64,000 bases of DNA from Alicyclobacillus kakegawensis NBRC 103104 (GTDB lineage: Bacteria > Bacillota > Bacilli > Alicyclobacillales > Alicyclobacillaceae), in assembly GCF_001552655.1 (NCBI RefSeq), contig NZ_BCRP01000012.1:1-64000 (forward strand), in the 5' to 3' direction. A program made the position numbers and the translations under genes. Below are positions 1 through 8,792 of this stretch, piece after piece; the stretch's first letter is position 1; the number at the start of each line of letters is the position of its first letter. The notes beneath the pieces are model-generated. The model made no database searches. It had not been told where the DNA came from and saw only the letters and a program-made list of their open reading frames with translations.

Positions 1-96
1 GTCTGCAAAATGACTGTAACATGCTGGCCGTCAGTAGGGGCAGGTTGAGAGCCTGCTCACAAACTGAACACAAATGGTGACTCGTTCCGTAAACCT

Positions 97-137
97 AAAA
101 GAGTGGCGGCCAGTGTGTAGACCAACCGCCAATCTCT
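97..137 (-). terminator. Probable terminator after the anti-sigma gene
   Basis: On the minus strand, about 20 nt past the end of the anti-sigma gene, an AGAG.TGGCGG arm pairs with CCGCCACTCT across a loop of about 16 nt and is followed by a TTTT run. The stem contains a bulge and the loop is long, so this is a moderate candidate for a Rho-independent terminator of the sigma/anti-sigma operon. Confidence 0.4.
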
Positions 138-156
138 CTTTTTTCTTTGTATTGTG

Positions 157-1233
157 TCACTTCAATGGGACCACAATTGCTGTGTTCTTCGGACCTAATC
201 CGACTTGAATCGTAAACGACGCTGGAAGTGAACGAGGAGTCATAAATACAGCCTGGAACTCCTGAACCACTGTGTCGCCACGTATTTGCGCCGAGCTAAT
301 TGGGCCACCACCGGCATCGAGCAGTCTCACTCCGGAGTTGTTGTTCAATACGGTGATATGACTGATATCCGGAATACCCAGGCTGCCACCAATCGTACCA
401 ACCGAAGCCACCGGATCGGTCACTTGATAGTCGATCAAAGTCTGCGCAGGCCCGACAATGACTCTCTTGACCTTAACCGTGCGCCCATTATCCGACACAG
501 TTTTCATCGGGGAGAAAACCTTCGTCGCGGCAAGTACCCTCGCTTGCGATACGGGAATTACAAAGTGCCAACTGCCGTGGATTGAACCAACTTGATGAAT
601 CTGGACATCTAGCTGAAAGTTTTTAGGAAATGGCCGATAGGGCCAGGTGTTGAATGCGTTGTTATACACGATGCCTGCATAGCGGCCATTTTGTGTTGGA
701 CAAAATTCTCCACCGCTGATGTTTATGAGCGACCTCTGTCCATTGATGGTGAGCGTCGTGGTTTGGTCAGACGGAACGAAAACTTGGTCCGCCGTATCCC
801 CGTTTACCGACGATTCGACCATATCGAACGCCAATTGGTTCTGGTCACAGTAGACGTTCCCGATGGTCAGCGTGATCCCGTTGTCCGTCACCGATTGATT
901 TATCCGTTGCCCGTAGCCTTCTATCACCGCTTGTTGAATATCTTGCGGGGCGATGTTCTGATCGCGGAGTAAGTCGAATACTGCACCGATGATGGGGAGA
1001 TTTGCTGCATTCGGAGAAACAAATCCCACAGCACACGTGCTAGCCACGGCAAGCAGGGCGGCTGCCCCGGACACGAACCCCCACCGTTTCCGACGGTGAG
1101 ATCGGCGTTGCAGAGTAGGGGTTGTGGAGTCGTCCCTCAGAGCCGTGAACACCCTGTCTTTCATAGTGGCTGTGTTCACCATGTGGGCCGAGAAGTACGG
1201 CTTGGAATTTCGAATTCTTTCGTCGATATTCAC
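157..1233 (-). CDS. DUF4179-type membrane anti-sigma factor
   Basis: This 358-aa protein has a short cytoplasmic N-terminus, one hydrophobic segment at about residues 52-73 (rich in Ala, Val and Leu) preceded by an Arg/Lys/His cluster, and a large predicted extracytoplasmic domain. That layout and its place directly after an ECF sigma gene match DUF4179 anti-sigma partners, which hold the sigma factor at the membrane until a signal arrives. I chose the GTG at 1233 because GGGGTGA lies just upstream; the open frame extends to 1278 without a ribosome site. It overlaps the sigma gene by about 190 nt in another frame, far more than usual for such pairs. No zinc-binding anti-sigma motif is visible. 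The signal it senses is unknown. Confidence 0.75.
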   Translation of the reverse strand: MNIDERIRNSKPYFSAHMVNTATMKDRVFTALRDDSTTPTLQRRSHRRKRWGFVSGAAALLAVASTCAVGFVSPNAANLPIIGAVFDLLRDQNIAPQDIQQAVIEGYGQRINQSVTDNGITLTIGNVYCDQNQLAFDMVESSVNGDTADQVFVPSDQTTTLTINGQRSLINISGGEFCPTQNGRYAGIVYNNAFNTWPYRPFPKNFQLDVQIHQVGSIHGSWHFVIPVSQARVLAATKVFSPMKTVSDNGRTVKVKRVIVGPAQTLIDYQVTDPVASVGTIGGSLGIPDISHITVLNNNSGVRLLDAGGGPISSAQIRGDTVVQEFQAVFMTPRSLPASFTIQVGLGPKNTAIVVPLK

Positions 1234-1744
1234 CTTTTTCACCCCGTTCCAGATGTAGTCGCAATCGTTCTCTCCCACGCATCAACCGGATCCGTACGGT
1301 GCCCGGACGTATGCCCATCACTTCTGCGATTTCCTGCGTGGACAATTCCTGTATGTAGTAAAGGACGATGGGCGTACGGTACTTTTCAGGCAAGGCCAGG
1401 ATGGAATCATGTACTCTCTCGGAATCTGACTTGTAAAAGTATTCATCTTCCGAACTGAGAACCGTCTCTTCAGGTAACAGAGATGTAATCACTTCACGCC
1501 TCGACCTGCGTAGCATCATTTTACATTCATTGATCACTATCCTCGCGATCCATGGATATGGCTGATCTAGGTTGTTCAATTGATGCATTGAACGATAGGC
1601 TTTAACGAAAGCCTCTTGAGTTGCGTCTTCGGCCTTTCCCCAGTCCCGCAAATATGTATAAGCCAACTGAGTGAGGCGATTCGAGTATGAATCAATCCAT
1701 TGTGCCAAAAGGGCATCTCGTTCACGCTCCAATTGACTATTCAC
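1040..1744 (-). CDS. ECF-type RNA polymerase sigma factor
   Basis: Residues 24-85 carry a sigma-70 region 2 (the DATQEAFVKAY core-binding helix), and residues 116-163 carry region 4 with a helix-turn-helix (STQEIAEVMGIRPGTVRIRL). It would direct RNA polymerase to a small regulon under control of the anti-sigma factor encoded downstream. The start is GTG 1744 with GAGGTG seven nt upstream. Family members usually end near residue 170-180; here about 60 extra residues (low complexity, Arg/Gly/His/Ser-rich) arise because no stop occurs until deep in the overlapping anti-sigma gene. The tail could be a genuine overlap product or reflect loss of the original stop. The sigma call is firm, the functional C-terminus is not. 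Confidence 0.85.
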   Translation of the reverse strand: MNSQLERERDALLAQWIDSYSNRLTQLAYTYLRDWGKAEDATQEAFVKAYRSMHQLNNLDQPYPWIARIVINECKMMLRRSRREVITSLLPEETVLSSEDEYFYKSDSERVHDSILALPEKYRTPIVLYYIQELSTQEIAEVMGIRPGTVRIRLMRGRERLRLHLERGEKGEYRRKNSKFQAVLLGPHGEHSHYERQGVHGSEGRLHNPYSATPISPSETVGVRVRGSRPACRG

Positions 1745-1786
1745 CTCTTTTCACCTCTAGGATGCGCATTTAATGAAACATGTTAC

Positions 1787-1804
1787 GTATATGCGCTCAT
1801 ATAC
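1787..1804. promoter_or_regulatory. Inverted repeat upstream of the ECF sigma gene
   Basis: Perfect 7-bp arms GTATATG and CATATAC are separated by 4 nt, about 45 nt upstream of the sigma GTG. The position fits an operator or part of the promoter of the sigma/anti-sigma operon. The rest of the 190-bp gap to the UbiA gene is AT-rich, and I see no convincing pair of promoter boxes in it. Confidence 0.3.
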
Positions 1805-1936
1805 CTACAAGGGATGTTTGAATTGGGATGAATGGAGCAACTCGCACATTCCCCAGTTGCTATTCAGAATATTATGTAATTAAGTATCTCTAGCCTAAAT
1901 TTATGTGTCGTCTTTGGCTTCAAGTTACGAATCGCG

Positions 1937-2821
1937 TCATCCAAAGCAATATAGCAGTGTGATGACCATGACCGTAAAGAGAACGACGGTCCCGAGGATG
2001 TACTTGTCCTTTACCAATACAATTTCCGGCCGCCCGCCCTGGTTCTCAACATGCATCAGTTGAAAGTAGCGAAAGATCCCGTACATGACCAACGGAATGG
2101 TCATCATCAAATACTGCGAATGTCCGGATGAGAACGTGAACATGGAATACATCATGATGACCGAGGCCGCAGTGACACTGCTAAGTTGATTCAGCAACTC
2201 AGGAGAGTATTGCTCAAGGACCCTCCGCGAAGCTGCGTTTCCTTTGTGCCATATCATGTATTCATACTTGCGCTTGCCAGTCGCGAGAAAGAGAGATAAC
2301 ATCATGGCACACGACAAGAACCAGGGTGTCAAACGCACGGATATGACGAATCCTCCGGCCGCGGCGCGGAGCACAAACCCGGCTGCGATGGTGAAAATGT
2401 CAATTACTACGATGTTTTTTAGCCAGAGTGAATAAACGACGTTGATCATGAAGTATCCGATGAGAGCGACCCCGAACCATGCGTTCAACGTGAAACCTAA
2501 AATCAGCGAAAGCAGCAGCAGGAAGAAGCCGCAACCCAGCGCCAAGCGAATGTCCAACCTGCCCGATGCCATAGGACGGTGGCGCTTGTCCGGGTTGTTG
2601 CAATCCACTTCCAGATCGATGAAGTCGTTCAAGATGTAAACGCAACTCGAAACCAACGAGAACAGGATGAATGCGGCAATAGTTTTCTCCAGCATCGCCA
2701 CGGATACCCTTGGAATCGTAAAGATCAAGGCCGCCAACACGAGCGTATTTTTGGTCCACTGGACTGGGCGAAGCTGCGTGAAAAGCAACCATAATGAATT
2801 ACGTCGAAACCTTATAGACAT
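1937..2821 (-). CDS. UbiA-family decaprenyl-phosphate phosphoribosyltransferase
   Basis: This 294-aa polytopic membrane protein carries the UbiA NDxxDxxxD motif followed by NPxKRxRP, and closely resembles decaprenyl-phosphate phosphoribosyltransferases (RPVQWTKN near the N-terminus, the YSLWLKN segment, the TGKRKYEY loop). Those enzymes transfer phosphoribose from PRPP to polyprenyl phosphate, the first step towards lipid-linked pentose donors. The start is ATG 2821 with GAGGGG eight nt upstream, rather than the longer frame to 2884. It overlaps the end of the upstream glycosyltransferase gene by 23 nt, so the two are translationally linked. The partner suggests that the lipid-linked pentose is used on a surface glycan. 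The epimerase partners (DprE1/DprE2) are not seen in this window. Confidence 0.8.
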   Translation of the reverse strand: MSIRFRRNSLWLLFTQLRPVQWTKNTLVLAALIFTIPRVSVAMLEKTIAAFILFSLVSSCVYILNDFIDLEVDCNNPDKRHRPMASGRLDIRLALGCGFFLLLLSLILGFTLNAWFGVALIGYFMINVVYSLWLKNIVVIDIFTIAAGFVLRAAAGGFVISVRLTPWFLSCAMMLSLFLATGKRKYEYMIWHKGNAASRRVLEQYSPELLNQLSSVTAASVIMMYSMFTFSSGHSQYLMMTIPLVMYGIFRYFQLMHVENQGGRPEIVLVKDKYILGTVVLFTVMVITLLYCFG

Positions 2822-4661
2822 TATAATTCCCCTCAGAGCGGTATAGTTGGAATATTTCAGGGTGTTGAGTGGCCCATTGGTCATAGGTCTCTTTCTTTTC
2901 AGTCATCAAAAAACGGATGTAATGCGTGCGCACTTGGCGAAGAAAAGCAGCTACGGTGTTGCTCTGAACAAGGAATACCGTGTTCTTCGCGCCACGCCCA
3001 TAAAGGGCGTACACAAAGGGAACGTGGTCGGTGCAGCCAATGGTCGTGGGTGCGGAAAGTTTGTCCACCCATGCGTACTCGGGGAACACGACGCTGCCGA
3101 CCGTGCGGTCCTGGGGCGGCGTGTGCAACGCGCGAAGGATGGCTTGCGAAACGAGACTGGAATCGCGTTTATGAAGAAGAAAAAACAGCCCCACGCCGAG
3201 TACATACGAGCCACCAATCACAGCGAGAAGCCCGATTGACAGTGCCCTGCGCAGCCACGGACGCCAAATCAAAGAAACCATGTAGACAAACGCCCACGCT
3301 CCCAACGAGACCATGAATAGCGTGTATCTTCCCCACCAATTCGCCGGCTGCAGCACGAAGATGACCACCAAGGGCAGGATTGCCCGCACGAGCAGGAGTC
3401 GTTGCCGGAGCAGGCAATACACGCAAAAAATCGTTAGAGCAGGCCATTCGGCGATTGTCCACTGCAGGCCGTATCCGCCGATTTGCATGTCGTAGGCGAA
3501 ATAAGTCGGAATGGTTGTCCACGAGATCCACACCTCCCGCCACCAAGGTAGGTGGAGCAGTGACGCCGGAGTATTTGGAACCATGATGAGTTGATTGACG
3601 GTTCCTTTGCCCGGAAAAATGACATGTCCGTGCAAGGCCACAGTGAATGGGTACAGCGGATTCCCGTAGACCGCCCAGGTGTGAATATACCAATACGTTC
3701 CGAGCAACAGCACAGGCACGATGAAAAGGACGACGTGCAACCCCATCCTGCACCAAGTCACCCGCCTGCTGCGGAGCTGCCATCCCGTCCATACAGCCAT
3801 CACTAGGCCGCAAACCGCGATATAAACGAGAGCGGAAGACTTGATGCCAAGTGTCATACCGGCTGCGACGCCGGCTAATATCGTGTAACGGAGATTGGGT
3901 CTTTCCTGTACGAACCTTAGATAGAAATAAAAGAAGACCAGAAACATGGACGCGAATGCCAGGTCGTTGTAGTCCGTTGTTGCCTGCAGCAGAACCGTTG
4001 GCGTTGCAAAAAACAACGTTCCCGTCATCACAGCCCTGGACCTGTTTAGACCCAGCATTCTCGCACATGCCATCGTTGCCACGATCCCGACGATCCCGAA
4101 CAACCACTGCCCAAGATGAATCCAGGCGTCGCCGTTGACAGACATGTAGAGCCAGGTGAACACCAGTTCCGCATTTTTGGGATATACATTGGCCCACAAC
4201 GTCGCCTCAGTGTCGACAATCCGATGGTTGTGTATCCAAGATGCGACAGCCACCAGATGGTAGTTCAGTTCGTCGTATGCGTAGGGCGGTAACAAATGTC
4301 CGACATAGGCAGCCAGAACCAACAGAAGGACCAGAACAAGACCGTACGCGATGCCAATACCGTCCAACTGAAGAGATCGAAACCCATGCCATTGAACGGA
4401 TGGAAGCAGCCGGTGTCTGCGGATCACGGCCAGTGCGGCTGACAAGAAGAGCAGTACCGTGTCCACTGACAGGAGGGTGCCGTTTGTAAGAGACTTCAGA
4501 CCAGCACCTGTGACAAAGATGGCGAAAGATGTTTCCGTAATGAACAGCAGAATAAACGTGATCGTGCGATCTTTGTTGTCCTCAAAACAAAAGGTGAACA
4601 TGAGAATATAGGAACTCAGACCCGTGAAAAGTGTTGCGACTATCCATTCAAGACCGTGCAT
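2799..4661 (-). CDS. GT-C family membrane glycosyltransferase (ArnT/PMT-like)
   Basis: The 620-aa protein has about a dozen hydrophobic helices and, after the third or fourth, an Asp-Glu pair in a PYAYDELNYHL loop, the typical catalytic acidic site of GT-C enzymes that take sugar from a polyprenyl-phosphate donor on the outer membrane face. A soluble C-terminal part follows from about residue 510. Being first in a two-gene operon with the phosphoribosyltransferase-like UbiA enzyme, it probably uses the lipid-linked pentose made there, although the acceptor cannot be read from sequence. GAAGGA precedes ATG 4661. Alternatives are a mannosyl- or aminoarabinosyl-type transferase of the same fold. 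Confidence 0.7.
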   Translation of the reverse strand: MHGLEWIVATLFTGLSSYILMFTFCFEDNKDRTITFILLFITETSFAIFVTGAGLKSLTNGTLLSVDTVLLFLSAALAVIRRHRLLPSVQWHGFRSLQLDGIGIAYGLVLVLLLVLAAYVGHLLPPYAYDELNYHLVAVASWIHNHRIVDTEATLWANVYPKNAELVFTWLYMSVNGDAWIHLGQWLFGIVGIVATMACARMLGLNRSRAVMTGTLFFATPTVLLQATTDYNDLAFASMFLVFFYFYLRFVQERPNLRYTILAGVAAGMTLGIKSSALVYIAVCGLVMAVWTGWQLRSRRVTWCRMGLHVVLFIVPVLLLGTYWYIHTWAVYGNPLYPFTVALHGHVIFPGKGTVNQLIMVPNTPASLLHLPWWREVWISWTTIPTYFAYDMQIGGYGLQWTIAEWPALTIFCVYCLLRQRLLLVRAILPLVVIFVLQPANWWGRYTLFMVSLGAWAFVYMVSLIWRPWLRRALSIGLLAVIGGSYVLGVGLFFLLHKRDSSLVSQAILRALHTPPQDRTVGSVVFPEYAWVDKLSAPTTIGCTDHVPFVYALYGRGAKNTVFLVQSNTVAAFLRQVRTHYIRFLMTEKKETYDQWATQHPEIFQLYRSEGNYNVYKVST

Positions 4662-5122
4662 TCCGTCTGTCCTTCACGTTCTGTTGGAGTAAGACGCGTC
4701 TAACATCGGCTCTGCCCTTTACCGCGGAACAACGCGTTGCCGCTGGAATTGGTCCTCCATTTTGTAAGGTAAGAGACCGTCCGACTATATTCAGCGCCTT
4801 CTATAGCAAAACTCAGATCTACCCACACTTGGCAATAGATTCACCACAAGGATGCCTGCAAGCCCTGCTCCAATCACCGAGACGTCATTTATTGCTACAT
4901 ACCCCTCCCCAGAAAGCTCATTCACTTCACTGTCTAAATGAGCGGAGAGCCTTAACTGTTACAAGCCTCGTTTTCATTGAGGCGAGTGGGGTTGATTGAA
5001 GTGGAACAGTATTGAACAAAGCAAAAGAAAATGGCCAAGAATCTACTCCACATGCGGGCTCACGCAGATGATAGGGTACAGCAGTGGCAGCTAAGACGAG
5101 CTTGGAAACTGGCGGATCGGAG
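4662..5122. other. Intergenic stretch between divergent operons
   Basis: About 460 bp separate the minus-strand glycosyltransferase gene from the hairpin and promoter of the uronate operon. Only short frames without ribosome sites or family features are present. The promoter of the minus-strand operon should lie here, but I could not pick convincing boxes. Confidence 0.5.
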
Positions 5123-5148
5123 ACCGCTGGGGGAGCATCCCCGGCGGT
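5123..5148 (+). terminator. GC-rich hairpin upstream of the kinase promoter
   Basis: ACCGCTGGGG pairs with CCCCGGCGGT (10 bp including one G-U) across the loop GAGCAT and is followed by GTTTCTC. It resembles a terminator with a weak T-tract and sits directly before the -35 box of the kinase promoter, so it may insulate that promoter from upstream transcription. Confidence 0.4.
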
Positions 5149-5150
5149 GT

Positions 5151-5179
5151 TTCTCATGGCGGCGCCCTGTTCGTATAAT
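5151..5179 (+). promoter_or_regulatory. Sigma-A-type promoter of the FGGY kinase gene
   Basis: TTCTCA at 5151 and a perfect TATAAT at 5174 are separated by 17 nt, giving a leader of about 85 nt before the kinase GTG at 5272. The -10 box is ideal and the -35 box matches at four of six positions. Confidence 0.6.
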
Positions 5180-5271
5180 TGAAGCGAACTGGCCGGTGAT
5201 TTGCGGCGCTTCGTGCGCATGGCACCATCCTGCCCGGTGCCAGACCGAATTCGTTATGGGGGTGCAGTCGC

Positions 5272-6816
5272 GTGCGTGCGCAGGAAGCGGTATTAACCAT
5301 AGATTTGGGCACATCCGCCTGCAAGGCGATGCTGTTTGGCGCAGGTCTCAATCTGCTGCATGGTGTTACCGTTCCGTACCCCCGACAGGTCACGCCCGAC
5401 GGGGAGGTGTGCCAGTTTCCTGATGATTGGATACGCACCCTGAAACAGGCGGTTTCCCGGCTTCTTGGCGAGGCCCCGCCCGCAGCTGTGCGGATGATTG
5501 CCCTAACGTCCCAACGAGAGACGGTGGTGCCGGTGGGAGCGGACATGCGTCCGCTCATGCCTGCCTTGCTGTGGCTAGATAGACGTGGAATTGCCGAGGC
5601 CGGCGCCCTGCAGGACGCCTTTCAAGGCCGAGTGCAGGAGTGGACTGGGCTCGCCCCCGGCGCAGCGTATGCTGCCGGCAAAATCCTTTGGCTGCGCCGC
5701 CGGCGTCCGGACGTGTTCGCCAAAGCTCGCTGGTACATGCAGCCGAAAGACTACATCTTATACTGGTTGTCTGGAGAGGTGGCCACCGACTGGACTTTGG
5801 CCGCCCGCACCCTCCTGTTCGATATCCACCGGCTGGCGTGGCGGCCGGAACTGCTCCAGGCTTGTGAAGTGGGGCTGCATCAGCTGCCGCCGGTGCACTC
5901 GCCGCAGGAGACGGTGGGCCGGTTGTCGCGCACGGCGGCCGGGCAACTGGGCTTGTCGCCGGGCATCCCCGTCCTGCTCGGCGGCGGCGACAGGCCATGC
6001 GAAGTGCTGGGCTCCGGAGTGCGGCCGCAGGAAATCATGGAGTCGTCCGGAACCACCAGCAACATGTCCTGTGAGGTGGAACGCATTGTCCAAGGGGAGT
6101 GCCTGAGCTGCGCCCCGCACGTGTTGGACGGCAAGTGGATAGTGGAGCAAGGGATTTCCGCCTCCGGGGCTGTGCTGGAGTGGGTGACAAGTTTGCTGCG
6201 GGCACCTGCGTCCGGTGCGCAACAGCTTGAACGTGTCCTGGAGTCAGTGGGGCCCGGGGCTGCGGGCGTTCTGATGCTGCCTCTATTCATGGGGCGCAAG
6301 GGTAGCTCCGCGACCGCCAGCGCCACTGGGGTTATCGGCGGATTGACACTGGGGCACAGGCCCGAACACCTGGTACGGGCCGCTTTGGAATCGATTGGCT
6401 ATGAGCTGCGCGCCGTACTCGAGCGGATGCGCCGTTATGTGGAACCCATCCACGCGGTGCGCGTCGTCGGCGGGATGACGGGGAACAGGGCTTGGAACCG
6501 CATGAAAGCGTCCTTGTACGGGGTGCCAGTTCACCAACCGAGGGTTCGACACGCGGCCGCCTACGGCGCTTTTTTGTTGGCCGCCCGGGCCCTGGGCTGG
6601 GTGACCGAAGAGGAGTTGCGATCCGTCAACCCCGTGCAGGAGGAGTATGTTCCGGATTCGCGGGAGCAGGAGGTATACGGGGCCGGGTTCGCGGCTTACC
6701 AAGCGTTTGCGGCCGGCATGCAGGAAATCTGGCCGCGCTTGGATGCTTACCGCCAGCAGGCGATGCGGGCGGATGGCGCCGGGGTGGATGGCGGCGCGTC
6801 CAGGGACCGCGCGTGA
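5272..6816 (+). CDS. FGGY-family carbohydrate kinase
   Basis: This 514-aa protein starts with the FGGY/actin-fold phosphate motif (IDLGTSACKAMLFG, residues 10-23) and has the second-domain features of xylulokinase/gluconokinase-type enzymes (GGGDRPCEVLGSG around residue 240, and a late GGMTGNRAWNRM motif). It should phosphorylate a sugar or sugar acid with ATP in the cytosol. It opens the hexuronate cluster under its own promoter, with GGGGGTG eight nt upstream of the GTG start. Later genes already supply KdgK, so this enzyme probably handles a different entry substrate such as a ketose, pentulose or aldonate. The family alone does not fix the substrate. Confidence 0.8.
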   Translation: MRAQEAVLTIDLGTSACKAMLFGAGLNLLHGVTVPYPRQVTPDGEVCQFPDDWIRTLKQAVSRLLGEAPPAAVRMIALTSQRETVVPVGADMRPLMPALLWLDRRGIAEAGALQDAFQGRVQEWTGLAPGAAYAAGKILWLRRRRPDVFAKARWYMQPKDYILYWLSGEVATDWTLAARTLLFDIHRLAWRPELLQACEVGLHQLPPVHSPQETVGRLSRTAAGQLGLSPGIPVLLGGGDRPCEVLGSGVRPQEIMESSGTTSNMSCEVERIVQGECLSCAPHVLDGKWIVEQGISASGAVLEWVTSLLRAPASGAQQLERVLESVGPGAAGVLMLPLFMGRKGSSATASATGVIGGLTLGHRPEHLVRAALESIGYELRAVLERMRRYVEPIHAVRVVGGMTGNRAWNRMKASLYGVPVHQPRVRHAAAYGAFLLAARALGWVTEEELRSVNPVQEEYVPDSREQEVYGAGFAAYQAFAAGMQEIWPRLDAYRQQAMRADGAGVDGGASRDRA

Positions 6817-6904
6817 AGCTGAGGGGATTCGGGATTTTGTGTTGACTTTTGCGAGATGGTGAGGTTTTCTTGAAGGGTAGGCTGCTTGGTCCAGGAAAGG
6901 AAGA

Positions 6905-7696
6905 TTGGCCGTGCTAGGGGAGATGCGCCAGCGCAAGCTGAAGGAGATTTTGCTGAGGGAAGGATCGGTACGTATTGCGGATCTCAAGAGCCGGTTTGGG
7001 GTGTCAGAAGAGACGGTGCGCCGTGACCTGCGCAAGCTGGAGTCGGAGGGTCTGGCGAGGCGCACCCACGGCGGCGCGATGTTGGCCGAGCCGGTGCATG
7101 TCGTGCCGCCGGCACAGCAGCGCATGCACCAAAACGTGGCGGAAAAAGCTGCGGTAGCCGAGCGGGCGGTCGACTTCATTCGCGACGGGAACACGGTGAT
7201 GCTGGACAGCGGCACGACCACGCTCGAGATTGCGCGGCGGTTGGCGGCGCGACCGGTGACGGTGGTGACAAACGACCTGGTCATCGCCGCGGAGCTGGCC
7301 ACGTCGGTCCATGTCCAGTTGGTGGTGCTGGGCGGCACTCACCAGCGGGGCACTCCCTGCGTCGTCGGCCCCGAATGTGTGGAGATGATTGGGCGTTACC
7401 ACGTGGACGTGGTGTTTCTCGGAGCGGGCGGGGTGTCCGTCAACCAAGGACTGACCACGGCTTCCAGCGCGGAGCGGCAGGTGAAACGGGCGATGATGCT
7501 TGCTGGGGACGCGGTCTACTGCGTGGTGGATGGGAGCAAGTTGGGGCGTGCGGCTTTGGTCTCGTACGCGCGTGTGGACGAGGTGGACGGCATCGTGCTG
7601 AACGCGTCGGTCCCGAACGAGGCCGTGGAGCCGCTGCGGCGGCAGGGCGCACAGGTGATTCTGGCAGAAGTTGTAGCGACCGAGAAAGGGGGCTGA
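6905..7696 (+). CDS. DeoR-family transcriptional regulator
   Basis: Residues 6-60 form the DeoR winged helix (recognition region VSEETVRRDLRKLESEG followed by RRTHGGA), and residues 77-235 the sugar-phosphate-sensing DeoR C-terminal domain with the MLDSGTTTLEIA phosphate loop. The family represses carbohydrate operons and is released by a phosphorylated intermediate. The start is TTG 6905, placed after AGGAAAGGAAGA. It lies between the kinase gene and the rest of the uronate cluster, so it most likely controls this cluster; the inverted repeat over the uxaA promoter is a candidate target. Only a 5-bp gap separates it from the M24-like gene. Confidence 0.88.
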   Translation: MAVLGEMRQRKLKEILLREGSVRIADLKSRFGVSEETVRRDLRKLESEGLARRTHGGAMLAEPVHVVPPAQQRMHQNVAEKAAVAERAVDFIRDGNTVMLDSGTTTLEIARRLAARPVTVVTNDLVIAAELATSVHVQLVVLGGTHQRGTPCVVGPECVEMIGRYHVDVVFLGAGGVSVNQGLTTASSAERQVKRAMMLAGDAVYCVVDGSKLGRAALVSYARVDEVDGIVLNASVPNEAVEPLRRQGAQVILAEVVATEKGG

Positions 7697-7701
7697 CGCG
7701 C

Positions 7702-8775
7702 GTGGCGTATACGGACAGAATTGAGCGCGTCCGGTCGATGCTTGAGGAACAAGGTTGGGACGGATTGATCATCGAGCGGGCCATCAATTTGGCGTGGCTG
7801 TTTGGCGGGAGATTCCATGTCAATGTGGCGGCCGAACAGGGATTGGCGGCGGTTTTCATCAGCCAGCAGCGGATAGAAAGCGCTGTCAGCAACATAGAAC
7901 AGGTCCGGCTCGCGGCAGAGGAAGGTCTGTCAGCCGATTCGGTCCATGCTTACCCGTGGTTCGATGGGGCCGCGAGGGAAGCGGTCGTACGCCGGTGGCG
8001 TGAGCAGGGCCGGGTGGTGACCGACAGCGAGGCGGCGGAAGCGATGCTGCGTCTGCGCATCCGGTTGGACGCGGAGCAGGTTGACGCCTATCGCCAGCTC
8101 GGACGGCGGACATCCTGGGCGGTGGAGGAGGCGTGCCGCTTGGCCCGCGCGGAGGACACGGAGGCTGATTTGGCGGCCCGCGTGGCTGCTCTGTGCGTGG
8201 CCCAGGGATTGGACGCGGTGGTGCTCCTGGCCGCCGGCGAGCGCCGCGCGGGCCTGTATCGCCATCCGCTGCCGACCTCCGAGCGGTTGGGACGGTACGC
8301 TATTGTCTCGCTGTGTGCTCGAGGCAGCGGCCTGGTGGCCGCGGCCACACGCACGGTCGCCTTTGCGGGTCTGCCAGAAGAGTTAGCCCGGCGATACGAC
8401 GCGGTGCTGCGCGTGGAGGCCAGGATGCTGGCGGCCACGCAGCCTGGCGTGCCGCTGGCTGAGGTTGTGCGCGAGGCGCAGGCCGCGTACGCGGAGCAGG
8501 GATTTCCTGACGCCTGGACGGAGCATCACCAGGGCGGACTGATTGGATTTCAATCGCGCGAGGTGCGCGCCGACCTGGAGCAATCGTTACCCGTGCCGAG
8601 CCTCGCGGCTGTCGCCTGGAATCCTTCGGTGGCCGGAGCGAAAGCAGAAGATACCTTTCTGATTACCGCATCTGGCCGTGAGTGGTTGACAGGCACGCAT
8701 CATTATCCACAGACCCAGGTCCGGGTTGATCAGGTCACCCTGACGCGGCCTTGGGTATTGGTGAAAAATGCGTAG
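7702..8775 (+). CDS. M24-fold (creatinase/aminopeptidase P-like) protein lacking metal ligands
   Basis: The 357-aa product has a creatinase-type N-terminal domain (about residues 1-130) and an M24 pita-bread domain (about 140-350). In active M24 peptidases two Asp, one His and two Glu bind the metals. Here the segment ending in TRTV carries SLCARGSG and AAATRTV instead of the Asp-bearing motifs, and the usual EPG position reads WNPS; only the EHHQGG His and the last Glu (EDTFLIT) look kept. It is therefore probably not a metallopeptidase. It is co-directional with DeoR (5-bp gap) and uronate genes, so a non-peptidase role in sugar-acid metabolism or sensing is likely. The start is GTG 7702 after GAGAAAGGGGG. 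Confidence 0.75.
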   Translation: MAYTDRIERVRSMLEEQGWDGLIIERAINLAWLFGGRFHVNVAAEQGLAAVFISQQRIESAVSNIEQVRLAAEEGLSADSVHAYPWFDGAAREAVVRRWREQGRVVTDSEAAEAMLRLRIRLDAEQVDAYRQLGRRTSWAVEEACRLARAEDTEADLAARVAALCVAQGLDAVVLLAAGERRAGLYRHPLPTSERLGRYAIVSLCARGSGLVAAATRTVAFAGLPEELARRYDAVLRVEARMLAATQPGVPLAEVVREAQAAYAEQGFPDAWTEHHQGGLIGFQSREVRADLEQSLPVPSLAAVAWNPSVAGAKAEDTFLITASGREWLTGTHHYPQTQVRVDQVTLTRPWVLVKNA

Positions 8776-8792
8776 GACCGATTGAGAGATTA

